From: Amorphus sp040750475
Lineage (GTDB): Bacteria > Pseudomonadota > Alphaproteobacteria > Rhizobiales > Amorphaceae
Direction of reading: 5' to 3'
Assembly (NCBI RefSeq): GCF_040750475.1
Contig: NZ_JABJVY010000021.1
Span: forward strand, 42,686 to 106,685
Length of the DNA stretch: 64,000 bases
A model generated the notes under the pieces. The model was not told the origin of the DNA and made no database searches. It worked only from the letters and a program-made list of their open reading frames with translations. A program made the position numbers and the translations under genes. Positions 17,518 to 26,945 of this stretch are shown one piece after another; within the stretch, counting starts at the first letter, position 1; each line of letters opens with the position of its first letter.

Positions 17518-17955
17518 CTATTCCGGAGCGGCCTCCAGGAAGGCGAGGGGCGTCGTCCCCTCGCCGGACGTGCCGAGCGGCACCTGTCGGTAGAAACACG
17601 ACGTGCGGCCGGTGTGGCAGCTCGCACCGGAGCCGCCGACACGCACCTTGATCCAGACCGCGTCTTGATCGCAGTCGACCCGCATCTCCGTCACGCTCTG
17701 AACCGAGCCGGAGGTGTCGCCCTTGCGCCAGAGCGCCTGGCGCGAGCGGCTCCAATAGTGGGCGATCTTGGTCGCGATCGTCTTGGCGAGCGCCTCGGCG
17801 TTCATGTGGGCGACCATCAGCACGTCGCCGGTGTCGGCGTCGGTGACGACGCAGGTGACGAGCCCCGCCTCGTCGAAGCGCGGGCGCAACTCCGCCGCCT
17901 CGTCCTGGGCCGACTTGGACAAGGGGGGCGCAAACGCGCTGTCATCCGCCATCAT
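17518..17955 (-). CDS. hisI: Phosphoribosyl-AMP cyclohydrolase
   Basis: 145 residues. It opens the adenine ring of PR-AMP in histidine synthesis. MRVDCDQDAVWIKV gives the magnesium-binding aspartates and the zinc Cys, and CHTGRTSCFYR the other zinc cysteines. It is the single-function form without a HisE domain. It follows folE by one base. Confidence 0.95.
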   Translation of the reverse strand: MMADDSAFAPPLSKSAQDEAAELRPRFDEAGLVTCVVTDADTGDVLMVAHMNAEALAKTIATKIAHYWSRSRQALWRKGDTSGSVQSVTEMRVDCDQDAVWIKVRVGGSGASCHTGRTSCFYRQVPLGTSGEGTTPLAFLEAAPE

Positions 17956-17956
17956 C

Positions 17957-18565
17957 TCAGCCGCGCACCATCGTCAGAAAGCGCGCCTGTTCGGCCGGAT
18001 TGTCCAGAAACATCCCGGAAAAGCGCGAGGTCACGGTCCGGCTGCCGGCCTTTGCGATGCCGCGCATGGACATGCACATATGCTCCGCCTCGATCATCAC
18101 GGCGACGCCGCGCGGATCGAGCGCGTCCTGCATGGCGGTGACGATCTGCGAGGTCATGGTCTCCTGGGTCTGCAACCGACGGGCATAGACATCCACCAGC
18201 CGCGCGATCTTGGAGAGCCCGACCACGCCGTTGCGCGGATAGTAGGCCACGTGTGCATTGCCGAAGAACGGCAGCATGTGGTGCTCGCAATGGGAGTGGA
18301 ACGGAATGTCCTTGACCAGGACCATGTCCTCGTAGCCCGCGACCTCCTCGAACACGCGGTCGAGCACATCGCGACCATCGGACTCATAGCCTGCGAACAA
18401 TTCGCCATAAGCCCGCACCACGCGCGACGGCGTATCGGCAAGTCCTTCGCGGGTCGGGTCGTCGCCGGCCCAGGCGATCAGCGTGCGAACGGCGGCCTCC
18501 GCTTGCTCCCGGGAGGGCCGAACCCGTTCGTCGTCCGCCGAGATCTTGTCGGCCATCGCATCCAT
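17957..18565 (-). CDS. folE: GTP cyclohydrolase I
   Basis: 202 residues. It converts GTP to dihydroneopterin triphosphate, the first step to folate. DIPFHSHCEHHMLPFFG holds zinc ligands Cys and His, and MIEAEHMCMSMRG the third ligand and active site. The ATG at 18565 is preferred because AGGAAAG lies about 10 bases upstream; in-frame starts also exist at 18556 and 18589. Upstream sequence in frame is not conserved. Confidence 0.95.
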   Translation of the reverse strand: MDAMADKISADDERVRPSREQAEAAVRTLIAWAGDDPTREGLADTPSRVVRAYGELFAGYESDGRDVLDRVFEEVAGYEDMVLVKDIPFHSHCEHHMLPFFGNAHVAYYPRNGVVGLSKIARLVDVYARRLQTQETMTSQIVTAMQDALDPRGVAVMIEAEHMCMSMRGIAKAGSRTVTSRFSGMFLDNPAEQARFLTMVRG

Positions 18566-18808
18566 GATCGGGCTTTCCTGCATCGTCATTTGTCGCGCAA
18601 CATACGCGCTTGAACCGGGATTGGACCAGATCCGCTGATCCCAAAACAAGGCCACCACCCGGCTTTGGTGTTTTCGTCGCAAACCCATATATGTTGGCAG
18701 AGGTCCGGTGCCCACCCGCCATTTCGGCGAGAAAACGCAGACGAAGGGCCGGACGCGACCGGCCGACCGTGTGCGGTTCGGGTTCTCCGGCTCGGGCGAG
18801 GCTTGAAC

Positions 18809-19261
18809 ATGATCGACGAGCTCTACAACGAGAAAATTCTCGAATTCGCGGGCAATATTCCGAAGCTCGGACGGCTCGAGCATCCGGATGCGACCGCGAC
18901 GGCGCACTCGCGCCTGTGCGGATCGACCGTGACGGTCGACCTCGTCTTGAAGGACGGGGTTGTCAGCGATTTCGCGCACGATGTGAAGGCATGCGCGCTC
19001 GGCCAGGCCTCATCTTCGATCATGGCACGCACGATCATCGGCTCCACGCCCGATGAGCTGCGTCAGGTGCGTGCGCAGATGCGGTCGATGCTGAAGGAAA
19101 ATGGCCCGCCACCGGGCGGACGCTGGTCGGATCTCGCCTACCTGGCGCCGGTCCGCGACCATAAGGCGCGCCATGCCTCCACGCTTTTGACCTTCGATGC
19201 CGTGGTGGATGCGGTCGACCAGATCGAAGCGCGTCAGAAGGACGAGGCGGCGACTGCCTGA
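18809..19261 (+). CDS. Iron-sulfur cluster scaffold, NifU/IscU N-terminal type
   Basis: 150 residues beginning MIDELYNEKILEFAGNI. RLCGSTVTVDLVL and VKACALGQASSSIMA provide two cluster cysteines; the usual third Cys near the end is not seen (YLAPVRDHKARHAS stands there). This LAPVxxxxxR variant is common in alphaproteobacteria next to yidD. It may therefore not carry a classic [2Fe-2S] cluster. It sits six bases ahead of yidD. Confidence 0.85.
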   Translation: MIDELYNEKILEFAGNIPKLGRLEHPDATATAHSRLCGSTVTVDLVLKDGVVSDFAHDVKACALGQASSSIMARTIIGSTPDELRQVRAQMRSMLKENGPPPGGRWSDLAYLAPVRDHKARHASTLLTFDAVVDAVDQIEARQKDEAATA

Positions 19262-19266
19262 CCTCC

Positions 19267-19668
19267 ATGTGTGCGGCGAGCGAAGGCGATAGGGCGGGCG
19301 AGGGCGAACGCGGCTCCGGACATCGCTCGGGCAAGTCCGCGCCGGCGCGGCACAACGGTCCCGGCGTGTGGATCGCGCGCGGCCTGATCCGAACCTACCA
19401 GCTCACGCTCTCGCCGTTCATTGGGCGCCATTGCCGTTATTTGCCGACGTGCTCGCACTACGCCGAGGAGGCCATCGTTCGCCACGGTTTCTGGGCTGGC
19501 GGATGGATGGCTCTGGCACGGTTGTGTCGCTGTCACCCGTTCGGTGCGTCCGGTTTCGATCCGGTGCCGGAGCGCGCCGACCATTCCGGCGGCCGCTGGT
19601 GGCGGCCATGGGCGTTCGGTCGTTGGACAGGCGGGCACATCGACCCGAAGACGCGGTTGGATCGCTGA
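19267..19668 (+). CDS. yidD: Membrane protein insertion efficiency factor YidD
   Basis: 133 residues. The conserved core reads LIRTYQLTLSPFIGRHCRYL, PTCSHYAEEAI and LCRCHPFGASGFDPVP, the three-Cys YidD signature. It helps YidC insert inner-membrane proteins. The N-terminal 30 and C-terminal 30 residues are longer than in the shortest family members. Confidence 0.93.
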   Translation: MCAASEGDRAGEGERGSGHRSGKSAPARHNGPGVWIARGLIRTYQLTLSPFIGRHCRYLPTCSHYAEEAIVRHGFWAGGWMALARLCRCHPFGASGFDPVPERADHSGGRWWRPWAFGRWTGGHIDPKTRLDR

Positions 19669-19809
19669 CAAGGTCCGGGCAAGCCAGATCTTGACCCTGT
19701 GCATCGTCGGCGCCAAAAGCTGGAAAACCAACACAGCCGATGTCATATCCGGCATGACAAACAACACGCTTACCTGCGCTCGTGGGCAGTGAGTGAGCAA
19801 GGAGACAAG

Positions 19810-21804
19810 ATGATCAATCTGACCTTTCCCGATGGATCCGTGCGTGAATTCGATGCCGGCGTGACCGGTGCGGATATCGCCGCGTCGATCTCCAAATCCC
19901 TGTCCAAGAAGGCGGTTGCGGTCGCGCTCGATGGCGCGCTTGCCGATCTGTCCGAGCCGATCCGCTCCAATGCGGCGATCGAGATCGTGACCCGCGACGA
20001 CGGCCGCGCGCTGGAGCTGATCCGCCATGACGCGGCCCACGTGATGGCCGAGGCGGTGCAGGAGCTTTATCCCGGTACCCAGGTGACCATCGGTCCGGTG
20101 ATCGAGAACGGCTTCTACTACGACTTTGCCCGTAACGAGCCGTTCACCCCCGACGACCTGCCGGCGATCGAGGCGAAGATGCGCGAAATCATTGCGCGCG
20201 ATGCCCCGTTCACCAAGGAAGTCTGGTCGCGCGACGAGGCCAAGCGGGTGTTTGCCGACAAGGGCGAGGCCTACAAGGTCGAGCTCGTCGACGCAATCCC
20301 TGACGATCAGGACGTGAAGATCTACAAGCAGGGCGAGTGGTTCGACCTCTGCCGCGGCCCGCATATGCCCTCGACCGGCAAGGTCGGCGAGGCGTTCAAG
20401 CTGATGAAGGTGGCGGGCGCCTATTGGCGTGGCGATTCCAACAACGCCATGCTGACGCGTATCTACGGCACGGCTTGGGCTTCCAAGCAGCAGCTCGACG
20501 GCTATCTCCATATGCTGGAGGAGGCGGAGAAGCGCGATCATCGCCGTCTCGGACGCGAGATGGACCTCTTTCACTTCCAGGAGGAGGGGCCGGGTGTCGT
20601 GTTCTGGCACGCCAAGGGCTGGCGCATGTTCCAGACCCTGGTCTCCTACATGCGCCGCCGGCTGGAAGGCACGTACGACGAGGTCAACGCGCCCCAGATC
20701 CTCGACAAGGCCCTCTGGGAGACCTCCGGCCACTGGGGCTGGTACCAGGAAAATATGTTTGCGGTGAAGTCGGCCTACGGCTTCACGCATCCGGACGATG
20801 AGCAGGCCGACCATCGGGTCTTCGCCATCAAGCCGATGAACTGTCCGGGTCACGTTCAGATCTTCAAGCATGGCCTGAAGAGTTACCGCGATCTACCTAT
20901 CCGATATGCGGAATTCGGAACGGTGCACCGCTACGAGCCCTCTGGCGCGTTGCACGGATTGATGCGCGTGCGGGGCTTCACCCAGGACGATGCGCATGTC
21001 TTCTGCACCGAGGACCAGCTCGCGGCCGAATGCCTGCGCATCAATGACCTGATCCTGTCGACCTACTCCGATTTCGGCTTCGACGAGATCACGGTGAAGC
21101 TTTCCACCCGGCCGGAGAAGCGCGTCGGGTCGGATGCGAACTGGGATCATGCCGAAGAGATCATGGCGGAGGTGCTGGAGCAGATCGCGGCGCAGTCGAG
21201 CGGCCGCATCAAGACCGGCATTTTGGAAGGCGAGGGCGCGTTCTACGGGCCGAAGTTCGAATACACGCTGCGCGACGCCATCGGCCGCGAGTGGCAGTGC
21301 GGGACGACCCAGGTCGACTTCAACCTACCGGAGCGGTTCGGGGCCTTCTATATCGACAAGGACTCGGAGAAGAAGCAGCCGGTGATGATCCACCGGGCCA
21401 TCTGTGGCTCCATGGAGCGCTTTCTCGGCATCCTGATCGAAGACTCCGCCGGCCATCTGCCGCTGTGGTTTGCGCCGCTTCAGGTGGTGGTCGCGACTAT
21501 CACTTCGGACGCGGACGGCTATGCGAACGAGGTCGCGGAGAAGCTGAAGGCGGTCGGGCTGCAGGTGCACGCCGATCTCCGCAACGAGAAGATCAACTAC
21601 AAGATTCGCGAGCACAGCCATGCCAAGGTGCCCGTGATCCTGGTCGTCGGTCAGCGCGAGGCGGAAGAGGGCTCGGTCAACGTGCGCCGGCTCGGTTCGC
21701 GCGATCAGGTCTCCATGTCGCTGGGCGAGGCGATCGGAGCGCTCCGCGAAGAGGCGATGGCGCCGGATCTCAAGCGGGCTCTGGCAACCGTCCAGGCGGC
21801 GTAA
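19810..21804 (+). CDS. thrS: Threonyl-tRNA synthetase
   Basis: 664 residues starting MINLTFPDGSVREF after AAGGAGA. Domains in order: TGS (1-60), editing/second additional domain with HDAAHVMAEAVQ, class II catalytic core with MNCPGHVQIFK (zinc Cys) and RYAEFGTVHRYEPSG, and an anticodon-binding C-terminal domain. No leader RNA element was recognised upstream. A terminator hairpin follows at 21831. Confidence 0.97.
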   Translation: MINLTFPDGSVREFDAGVTGADIAASISKSLSKKAVAVALDGALADLSEPIRSNAAIEIVTRDDGRALELIRHDAAHVMAEAVQELYPGTQVTIGPVIENGFYYDFARNEPFTPDDLPAIEAKMREIIARDAPFTKEVWSRDEAKRVFADKGEAYKVELVDAIPDDQDVKIYKQGEWFDLCRGPHMPSTGKVGEAFKLMKVAGAYWRGDSNNAMLTRIYGTAWASKQQLDGYLHMLEEAEKRDHRRLGREMDLFHFQEEGPGVVFWHAKGWRMFQTLVSYMRRRLEGTYDEVNAPQILDKALWETSGHWGWYQENMFAVKSAYGFTHPDDEQADHRVFAIKPMNCPGHVQIFKHGLKSYRDLPIRYAEFGTVHRYEPSGALHGLMRVRGFTQDDAHVFCTEDQLAAECLRINDLILSTYSDFGFDEITVKLSTRPEKRVGSDANWDHAEEIMAEVLEQIAAQSSGRIKTGILEGEGAFYGPKFEYTLRDAIGREWQCGTTQVDFNLPERFGAFYIDKDSEKKQPVMIHRAICGSMERFLGILIEDSAGHLPLWFAPLQVVVATITSDADGYANEVAEKLKAVGLQVHADLRNEKINYKIREHSHAKVPVILVVGQREAEEGSVNVRRLGSRDQVSMSLGEAIGALREEAMAPDLKRALATVQAA

Positions 21805-21830
21805 ACCGCGCCGCCACATCGCTTACGATA

Positions 21831-21860
21831 GGCCGCACCTGCCACGGGTGCGGCCTTTCC
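21831..21860 (+). terminator. Rho-independent-type terminator after thrS
   Basis: A 9-bp stem GGCCGCACC/GGTGCGGCC with a seven-base loop is followed by TTTCC, 26 bases after the thrS stop. The T tract is short, so strength is uncertain. It overlaps the start of the longer version of the next gene, favouring that gene's later start at 21902. Confidence 0.6.
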
Positions 21861-21901
21861 GATTCGACGTCACGGTCCCAAGCAGATGGTTGGTCGCCAC
21901 T

Positions 21902-22723
21902 ATGGTCGATGCCAGCGCAATTCAGGCGTTTGAGGAGCGCGGCTTCAATGCCTGGCCGACCCGCCGCAGCGTTCTGTCCGGCGGCTGGCTTTTCCGGCTC
22001 GGGGACGGCTATACCAATCGCGCGAACTCGGTGAACGCCTATCTTCCGAACGCGCCGTTCGATGGTGTCCGCGAACTCGCCGAGGAGCTGTTTTCCCAAA
22101 ACGGGCTTGCTCCTCTCTTTCGCATGACGCCGCTGGCATCGACCGAAGCGGACAACGCACTTGCGGATGCCGGCTACACAGTCTTCAGCCCAACGCTCTT
22201 GCTCACAGCTCCGATCGTGTCGAAGCCTGTCCGCCGTCCGGAACTGCGCCAGAACCAACACTTGGAGCCGTTTGGCGATTCCGTGAAGAGCGGAACGGAT
22301 CTCCGCGATGTCGTCCTGATAGCGCGCCCGACGCCGGAGTGGATTGGCGGCATTGCCGGAATGCTCGGGCTGACGGAACGAGATGCGGCGGCCCATGAGG
22401 CCATCGTTCGCGCAATCGTCATGCCGGCCGCGTTTGCAACCATGCGGAGGGCCGGCAGTGCGGTGGGGTACGGCTTAGCCGTTTATGAGCGCGGGGCCGT
22501 GGGGTTGTTCGATCTGGTCGTTGCGGAACGGTACCGGGGCCAGGGGCTTGGCCGGTCGCTGATCGATGCGCTGATGGCCTGGGGGCAAGCGATTGGCGCT
22601 CGCCAAGCCTATCTTCAAGTCGCAGAGGCAAATGTCGGGGCGTTAAGGCTCTACGACCGGCTCGGCTTCGGCCGCTTGTATCGCTACCATTATCGCCTTC
22701 CACCAAATCGCGTTGCGCCTTGA
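21902..22723 (+). CDS. GNAT-family N-acetyltransferase
   Basis: 273 residues from the ATG at 21902; a longer frame from 21848 would begin inside the thrS terminator. The C-terminal domain has the acetyl-CoA binding loop VVAERYRGQGLGRSLIDAL and then LQVAEANVGALRLYDRLGF, classic GNAT motifs. The N-terminal half (VNAYLPNAP, LFRMTPLAS) resembles a second, degenerate GNAT lobe. Substrate unknown. Confidence 0.82.
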   Translation: MVDASAIQAFEERGFNAWPTRRSVLSGGWLFRLGDGYTNRANSVNAYLPNAPFDGVRELAEELFSQNGLAPLFRMTPLASTEADNALADAGYTVFSPTLLLTAPIVSKPVRRPELRQNQHLEPFGDSVKSGTDLRDVVLIARPTPEWIGGIAGMLGLTERDAAAHEAIVRAIVMPAAFATMRRAGSAVGYGLAVYERGAVGLFDLVVAERYRGQGLGRSLIDALMAWGQAIGARQAYLQVAEANVGALRLYDRLGFGRLYRYHYRLPPNRVAP

Positions 22724-22733
22724 GGGGGCTTGG

Positions 22734-23777
22734 CTACTGGGTTGTCGTGGTTGCGGCTGCAGTGGCCGCCGTCGCGGCATTGGCAAGAACTTCCACATCG
22801 CGATCGCTGCCGGGCGAGACGGTGAAGTTGCGGCTGTAAATCTGGTCGCGGTTCTTGGCCACGACCGAATAGTCGCCGGCGGCCAGGACGAAACTCGGGA
22901 ACGCGCCGACGCTTTCCACCACGATGTCGCCGCCGGGGGTGTAGACCGTCCAGGCCGTGTCGGCGAGCGCTTCGCCGCCTTCCTGATCCACCAGCTTGAG
23001 CGTCACCGAGGCGGCGCGGTGGCGCATGGTCGCCTCGACCACCTTGCCGGGCTTCACTTCCAGATCCGCCCGGCGAACGGCATTCACGCCGCCATAGTGG
23101 CTGACGACGTGATAGGTGCCGGCGGCGAGGGGAACCACCTCGTTCGGGCTGGCCTCCGCGATCAGGCGGCGTCCGTCCGGAAAGCCTTCGTTCGGCTCGT
23201 AGATCGAAAAGGTGAGCGGCTCTCTCGGTGCCGTCCCGTCCGGATCCATGACGGCGCTGAGCTGCAGGCCGCCGGCATTCAGCGAGAAGGTTTCCGTCTG
23301 GACGTCGCGGAAGAGGTCCACGCGCTTGGCGGCGGTCGCGCGGCCGAAAGCGGCGTGCACGATATAGCGGCCCGGCTTTAGGCGGAAATCAGCGTCGCCG
23401 CCGACACGTTCGGCGATCAGCGGCAGCCGGCCATCGGCATCGGGAATCACGCCGAACACGCGCCAATGCACGCCATTGTCGAGCGGCCGCCCCGTCTCCG
23501 TCAGCTTGGCGATGAGATAAAGCGCGGTTTCCTGGTCGGAGGGGGTGCCGGTGTCGATGCCGGCCGGCGGGGCATATTGGGAGATTGCGGCGCTGAACTC
23601 CGGGCTGTTCAGCATCGGGAAATTCGAGACGGTGGAAAAGTCCGGCAGGGGACGCTCGGGCGCGTTCGGATCGGGCTTCGCTTTTGGCACGGGGACATCT
23701 GCGGCCAGTGCCGGTGCGGCCAGCGCCAGGAGGAGCGCGGCGACCGCTGCCAATCGTCCGGTCGCTTTCAGCTTCAT
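22734..23777 (-). CDS. Secreted protein of unknown function, beta-rich
   Basis: 347 residues from the ATG at 23777 with a clear signal peptide (AAVAALLLALAAPALAADV) followed by a proline-rich linker. The body holds repeated beta-sandwich-like units containing related phrases: LKPGRYIVHAAFGRATAAKR, VPLAAGTYHVVSHYGGVNA and VLAAGDYSVVAKNRD. These look like carboxypeptidase-regulatory or PEGA-type repeats. The end is rich in Ala and Thr. Likely periplasmic; the function is unknown. A longer in-frame extension to 24020 lacks conserved character and overlaps the divergent gene. Confidence 0.7.
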   Translation of the reverse strand: MKLKATGRLAAVAALLLALAAPALAADVPVPKAKPDPNAPERPLPDFSTVSNFPMLNSPEFSAAISQYAPPAGIDTGTPSDQETALYLIAKLTETGRPLDNGVHWRVFGVIPDADGRLPLIAERVGGDADFRLKPGRYIVHAAFGRATAAKRVDLFRDVQTETFSLNAGGLQLSAVMDPDGTAPREPLTFSIYEPNEGFPDGRRLIAEASPNEVVPLAAGTYHVVSHYGGVNAVRRADLEVKPGKVVEATMRHRAASVTLKLVDQEGGEALADTAWTVYTPGGDIVVESVGAFPSFVLAAGDYSVVAKNRDQIYSRNFTVSPGSDRDVEVLANAATAATAAATTTTQ

Positions 23778-23999
23778 CTCCGCCAAATCCTCGTTCGCAT
23801 TGCGTCGACGGATCGCAGCCATCCAGCCGCCTCCGTCCTTTTCGTCTCGTACGATCCCATTTAGATCCTGAATACGATGTCGATATCGTGGCCACAAGCC
23901 TTGAGCCCATTGCCACGCCCGAAACCTGATCCCCATTTGCCTTCCTCCGGCCCGTTTCCGAGCCCGGGAATCAGAGACTTCATAGGACACATCCCGTAA

Positions 24000-24575
24000 A
24001 TGACCGACCTGTTGACCCATCTGCGGACCCGTCGCTCGGTTCCCGCTGCCAATCTGTCCGCGCCGGGACCCGATGCGGAGACCCTACAGGACATGCTGAC
24101 GATCGCCGCCCGCGTTCCCGACCACGGTAAGCTCGCGCCCTGGCGGTTCATCCTGTTCGAGGGCGACAATCGGCTGGCCTTCGGCGAAGCGCTGGCAGAG
24201 ATCGTCAAATCGCGGGACTCCAACGCCGGCGACGATCTGCTGACGCGCGAGCGCAACCGATTCGCGCACGCGCCCCTGGTGGTCGGGGTGGTGAGCTGCG
24301 CCGGCCCGCATCCGAAGATCCCGGAATGGGAGCAGATCCTGTCGGCGGGCGCGGTCTGTCTGAACCTGGTTCATGCCGCCTATGGGCACGGCTTTGCGGC
24401 CCAGTGGATCACGGAGTGGTTCGCCTTCGATCCGGAGGTGCTGAAGATGCTCGATCTGGAGCCGAGCGAGCAGATTGCCGGCTTTGTCCATATTGGGACC
24501 GCAGCGGGGGCCCCGATGGATCGTGCGCGTCCGGATGTCGAAGGCCTGACGACCCGCTGGGCGCCGAAGGGCTAG
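24000..24575 (+). CDS. Nitroreductase family flavoprotein
   Basis: 191 residues. TRRSVPAANLSAPGPD at the front is the FMN phosphate-binding Arg/Ser region, ARVPDHGKLAPWRFIL is typical of the YdjA subfamily, and the C-terminal VHIGTAAGAPMDRARP completes the FMN site. It probably reduces nitro or quinone compounds with NAD(P)H; natural substrate unknown. Confidence 0.9.
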   Translation: MTDLLTHLRTRRSVPAANLSAPGPDAETLQDMLTIAARVPDHGKLAPWRFILFEGDNRLAFGEALAEIVKSRDSNAGDDLLTRERNRFAHAPLVVGVVSCAGPHPKIPEWEQILSAGAVCLNLVHAAYGHGFAAQWITEWFAFDPEVLKMLDLEPSEQIAGFVHIGTAAGAPMDRARPDVEGLTTRWAPKG

Positions 24576-24606
24576 TTCGCCCCGGTCTTTGCGATAGGTC
24601 GGCTTT

Positions 24607-25485
24607 CTACGTCTCCGCCAGCCGGGCGCGTTCCAGGATGCGCTCGGCGCGTCGCAAATGCGGCCGGTCGACCATCTCCCCATCGATCCCGACCACGCCG
24701 GCATCGGGGTTGGCGGCAAAGGCGGCAACGATGCGCCGCGCGGCTTCGATCGCCTCGGAGCTGGGCGTGAAGGCGGCGTTGATTGCCGGCACCTGGGCGG
24801 GGTGGATCGCCATCTTGGCCGTGAATCCGTCGCGAGCGGCGTCGCGCGCTTCCGCCACCAACCCATCGAGATCGCGGAAATTGGTATAGACCGCGTCGAT
24901 CGGGGCGGCGCCGGCATGGACCGCACCGGCCAGGCAAAGCGATCTTGCCATCCGGATCGGGTCGGTGAAGCTGCCGTCGTCCGCCCGCGTGCTCGTGGCG
25001 CCGAGGTCTGCCGACAGATCTTCTCCGCCCCAGGCAAGTCCGCGCAGCCGCGAACTGGCGTCTCGGTAGCTGTCGAGCTGAAACAGTGCGCCGGCGGTTT
25101 CCGTCGCCACAACCAGGATTTCCGTGGCGCCGTCGGCGAGATCGTGCTCCGCCTCCCGCACGGCGAGCTTGGCGTCGAGCCGGGTTACATCGGGCCCGCC
25201 GCCGGCCTTGGGCAGCATCACGCCGTCGGGTCTGGCGGCCATCACGGCATCGAGATCGGCGTCGGTCAGACCTGTGTCGTACGCGTTCACCCGAACCACG
25301 AGGCGTGGGCGGGCGCGTTCGGCGACGATGGCGGACAGAAAGTCCGCAACGCTGCGCCGTGCCGCGTCTTTGGCGCTGGCGGCGACGGAGTCCTCCAGGT
25401 CGAGGATCAGGACGTCAGCGCCGCTGATGAGCGCCTTGTCCATCTTCCGGTGGCTGTCGCCAGGCACGAAAAGGAGCGAACGCAT
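24607..25485 (-). CDS. CoA ester lyase (HpcH/HpaI, CitE family)
   Basis: 292 residues. RSLLFVPGDSHRKMDKAL at the front, ILDLEDSVAASAKDAAR with the metal-binding acidic residues, RVNAYDTGLTDAD and KAGGGPDV are typical of malyl-, citramalyl- or citryl-CoA lyases. It cleaves a 3-hydroxyacyl-CoA to acetyl-CoA plus an oxo acid. A MaoC hydratase gene ends 13 bases upstream, which suggests sequential hydration and cleavage, as in mesaconyl- or itaconyl-CoA breakdown; the exact substrate is an inference. Confidence 0.87.
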   Translation of the reverse strand: MRSLLFVPGDSHRKMDKALISGADVLILDLEDSVAASAKDAARRSVADFLSAIVAERARPRLVVRVNAYDTGLTDADLDAVMAARPDGVMLPKAGGGPDVTRLDAKLAVREAEHDLADGATEILVVATETAGALFQLDSYRDASSRLRGLAWGGEDLSADLGATSTRADDGSFTDPIRMARSLCLAGAVHAGAAPIDAVYTNFRDLDGLVAEARDAARDGFTAKMAIHPAQVPAINAAFTPSSEAIEAARRIVAAFAANPDAGVVGIDGEMVDRPHLRRAERILERARLAET

Positions 25486-25498
25486 GGCAGCGCTCGTC

Positions 25499-25966
25499 TC
25501 ACGTCTGCGGCTTGCGGCGGACCATCACGGTTCGTTTGGAAATGGCGACGGCGACATCGTTCTGATTGTAGGCGGTGTGCTCGAGTTCCAGGATCCCGGC
25601 GTTCGGCCGTGATTTCGATTCGCGCTTGCCGAGCACCACCGTCTCCGCGCGGATCGTATCGCCGTGGAAGACGGGTGCGGGGAAGCGGACTTCGCTCATG
25701 GCGAGGTTGGCAATCGTGGTGCCGACGGTGAGATCGCTCACGGAAATGCCGACCAGAAGCCCTAGCGTGAAGAGGCTGTTGACCAGCGGCTGGCCCCAAT
25801 CCGTCTCCGTCTCGCAATAGTGGCGATCGATGTGCAGTGGCTGCGGGTTCAGCGTCATGTTGGAGAACAACATGTTGTCGGCTTCGGTGACGGTGCGGCG
25901 CAGCGTGTGCCGATAGACCGTGCCGACGACGAAATCCTCCAGATAGAGCCCACCGCGATCCGACAT
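25499..25966 (-). CDS. MaoC-family dehydratase
   Basis: 155 residues with a single hot-dog fold. TEADNMLFSNMTLNPQPLHI contains the hydratase-2 catalytic Asp and His, followed by VNSLFTLGLLVGI and VFHGDTIRAETVVLGKRES. It should hydrate an enoyl-CoA that the downstream CitE-type lyase then cleaves. Both genes read in the same direction with a 13-base gap. Confidence 0.87.
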   Translation of the reverse strand: MSDRGGLYLEDFVVGTVYRHTLRRTVTEADNMLFSNMTLNPQPLHIDRHYCETETDWGQPLVNSLFTLGLLVGISVSDLTVGTTIANLAMSEVRFPAPVFHGDTIRAETVVLGKRESKSRPNAGILELEHTAYNQNDVAVAISKRTVMVRRKPQT

Positions 25967-26069
25967 ATTCCCTCGCCTGACAGTCGTTCCGGTCCCGCGG
26001 ACGTCCTCCCTCCGCGTGGTTTAAGCCGGAGTGTGATCAATCGCCTGGATGACGGCAACTGCAACTGTC

Positions 26070-26849
26070 TCAGTATCGAAACTGCTCGGCCAGAATGCGC
26101 TCGTCCCAGCTATGATCGGGATCGAACATCACGAGGCTCTTCGATTTCACGTCTTCCGCCACCTCGACTTCCACGACCGAGCGGATCTCCACGTGATCGG
26201 CGGCTGCCGCCACCGGCCGCTTTGCCGCCTCGCAGATTTCCATCCGCACGGTCACGTGGTTCGGCAACAGGGCGCCGCGCCAGCGCCGCGGCCGGAACGC
26301 GCTGATCGGGGTCAGCGCAAGCAGCGGGGCGTAGATCGGCAGGATCGGGCCGTGGGCGGAGAGGTTATAGGCAGTGGATCCGGCCGGTGTGGAGACCAGC
26401 ACGCCATCGCAGATCAATTCCTCGAGCCGCACGCGCTTGTCGATGGAAATGCGCAGCTTCGCGGCCTGATGGGTCTGGCGCAGAAGCGAGACTTCATTGA
26501 TTGCCCGGGCGGTGTGTTCCGCGCCGTAGACATCGCGGGCAGTCATTAGAAGCGGGCGGATCGCCGTGGTTACGGCGGCATCGATGCGCTCGTGCAGACC
26601 GTCGACCCGATACTCGTTCATCAGGAAGCCGACCGAGCCGCGGTTGAGACCGTAGATCGGCTTGCCGGTGTTCATGAAGCGGTGCAGCGTGGTCAGCATC
26701 AGGCCGTCGCCGCCAAGCGCGACGATCACGTCCGCTTCGTCCGCCGGGATGTCGCCGTAGCGGGCGACGAGTTCCGCCCGCGCGGCCTCGGCCTCGTCGG
26801 TGGGGCTTGCGACGAACGCGATTTTTGCGGTGGAACGAGGCTCGGTCAT
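26070..26849 (-). CDS. nadK: NAD kinase
   Basis: 259 residues from the ATG at 26849. It phosphorylates NAD to NADP. VIVALGGDGLMLTTLHRF holds the GGDG catalytic motif, YGLNRGSVGFLMNEY the next conserved loop, and DGVLVSTPAGSTAYNLSAHG the nucleotide-binding GSTAY region. A longer in-frame upstream stretch overlaps cutA and is not coding. Confidence 0.94.
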   Translation of the reverse strand: MTEPRSTAKIAFVASPTDEAEAARAELVARYGDIPADEADVIVALGGDGLMLTTLHRFMNTGKPIYGLNRGSVGFLMNEYRVDGLHERIDAAVTTAIRPLLMTARDVYGAEHTARAINEVSLLRQTHQAAKLRISIDKRVRLEELICDGVLVSTPAGSTAYNLSAHGPILPIYAPLLALTPISAFRPRRWRGALLPNHVTVRMEICEAAKRPVAAAADHVEIRSVVEVEVAEDVKSKSLVMFDPDHSWDERILAEQFRY

Positions 26850-26945
26850 GGCGGAGGTGTCCGGCGGCGAGTTTGGCGTGCCTAGCATGCGCTTAGCCGC
26901 CTGCCAACGTCGTGGGAAGTCATTGAGGGCAAGCAAGGAGCGGCC

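Noticed and set aside
19234..20871. A 545-codon antisense frame over yidD and thrS
   Set aside because: Antisense shadow of thrS, whose motifs are unmistakable.
24000..24020. Longer start of the secreted protein gene (to 24020)
   Set aside because: The extension overlaps the nitroreductase start, is arginine-rich and would hide the signal peptide that begins at 23777.
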